The notes under the pieces are model-generated. The model saw only the letters and a program-made list of their open reading frames with translations, was not told the origin of the DNA and searched no databases. Source: Micromonospora coxensis (GTDB taxonomy: Bacteria > Actinomycetota > Actinomycetes > Mycobacteriales > Micromonosporaceae). Taken from it: DNA of 64,000 nt. The translations under genes and the position numbers were made by a program. The stretch spans positions 5,952,001-6,016,000 of the forward strand of contig NZ_LT607753.1 in the NCBI RefSeq assembly GCF_900090295.1. The letters run 5' to 3'. Positions 63,529 through 64,000 of the stretch are shown piece by piece. Each line of letters opens with the position of its first letter. The stretch's first letter is position 1.

Positions 63529-64000
63529 ATGACGAAACCTCGTGTGGTGATCGTGGGGGCCGGGTTCGCCGGTTACCACGCGGCGAAGACGTTGAGCCGG
63601 CTGGCCCGCGACCGCGCCGAGATCGTGGTGCTGAACTCCACCGACTACTTCCTCTACCTGCCGCTGCTGCCGGAGGTGGCCGCCGGAGTGGTGGAGCCCA
63701 CCCGGATCTCGGTGCCGCTCACCGGCACCCTCGACGGGGTACGGATCATCGTCGGCGAGGCCGACCACGTCGACCTGCACAACCGCTGGGTGGGCTTCAC
63801 CCAGCCCGAGGGCGACCGCGGCCGGATCGCGTACGACCGGTTGGTGCTCTGCGTCGGCAGCGTCAACAAGCTGCTGCCGATCCCCGGGGTGACCGAGTAC
63901 GCGCACGGCTTCCGCGGCCTGCCCGAGGCGGTCTACCTGCACGACCACGTGATCCGCCAGATCGAGTTGGCCGAGCAGGCCGAGGACCCGGCCGAGCAGC
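63529..64000 (+). CDS. Type II NADH dehydrogenase-like flavoprotein, N-terminal part
   Basis: The first 157 codons lie in the window; the gene continues past the right edge. The N-terminus has PRVVIVGAGFAGYHAAKTL, the FAD Rossmann motif. LNSTDYFLYLPLLPEVAAG and YDRLVLCVGSVNKLLPIPGV follow, matching NDH-2 proteins that pass electrons from NADH to quinone without pumping protons. The C-terminal membrane anchor is not visible. Confidence 0.85.
   Translation, partial: MTKPRVVIVGAGFAGYHAAKTLSRLARDRAEIVVLNSTDYFLYLPLLPEVAAGVVEPTRISVPLTGTLDGVRIIVGEADHVDLHNRWVGFTQPEGDRGRIAYDRLVLCVGSVNKLLPIPGVTEYAHGFRGLPEAVYLHDHVIRQIELAEQAEDPAEQ

Overview
This is a very GC-rich actinomycete chromosome window. The gene style (DUF397 and XRE-DUF5753 pair, DUF574-type methyltransferase, DUF2267 proteins, Micromonospora-like sugar and NUDIX genes) suggests a Micromonosporaceae member, probably Micromonospora or a close relative. 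That assignment is inferred from protein style, not from a marker gene.

Layout. 1-3.8 kb: a partial methyltransferase, then a divergent three-gene sugar-metabolism operon (dehydrogenase, isomerase/epimerase, GH63-like hydrolase). 3.9-11.7 kb: a CBS-BON protein and an arsenic island with two ArsC-type reductases (one fused to an ArsR HTH), three further ArsR-family regulators, two flavin monooxygenase-like proteins, an ArsN1-type acetyltransferase and an MFS exporter. Several inverted repeats that look like ArsR operators punctuate it. A DUF2267 gene follows.

12.4-40.6 kb: a hybrid NRPS/PKS biosynthetic cluster, read as one tightly coupled operon in which nearly every gene overlaps the next by 4 nt. 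In order it encodes: a possible 19-residue leader ORF; A-T-KS (no AT, no carrier after the KS); a type II thioesterase fused to a LanB-like (lantibiotic dehydratase N-terminal) domain; a second stand-alone LanB-like protein; A-T-C-T (second T has no A domain); KS-AT-KR-DH-T; a TauD/SyrP-like dioxygenase; an MbtH protein; C-A-T with an Asn specificity code; and C-A-T-TE-MFS with a Ser code, a cysteine in the thioesterase nucleophile position and a covalently attached exporter. I infer a small peptide-polyketide containing (probably beta-hydroxylated) Asn and Ser. The two LanB-like proteins lack an elimination domain and a clear precursor peptide, so they may be aminoacyl-tRNA-dependent enzymes working on carrier-bound or peptide substrates. 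This is the most interesting part of the window. The cluster ends at a perfect 15-bp hairpin.

40.6-64 kb: ordinary chromosomal genes. They include a serpin-like protein and NUDIX hydrolase, a methyltransferase, a PemK-like protein, a GGDEF protein, a DUF397/XRE pair, a DUF574 methyltransferase, a Ser/Thr kinase, a nitrilase-family protein, DedA, an SRPBCC-CBM2-like membrane protein, pirin, an HhH protein, DUF1345 and DUF2795 proteins, and a second DUF2267. A TerC-family protein follows, preceded by a yybP-ykoY-type manganese riboswitch with a visible expression platform. The window closes with a molybdopterin oxidoreductase/flavin reductase/zinc-ribbon operon, a GNAT, a small basic protein, a secreted repeat protein, a glycogen-debranching-type enzyme and the start of a type II NADH dehydrogenase. 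I saw no tRNA, rRNA, insertion sequence or CRISPR array.
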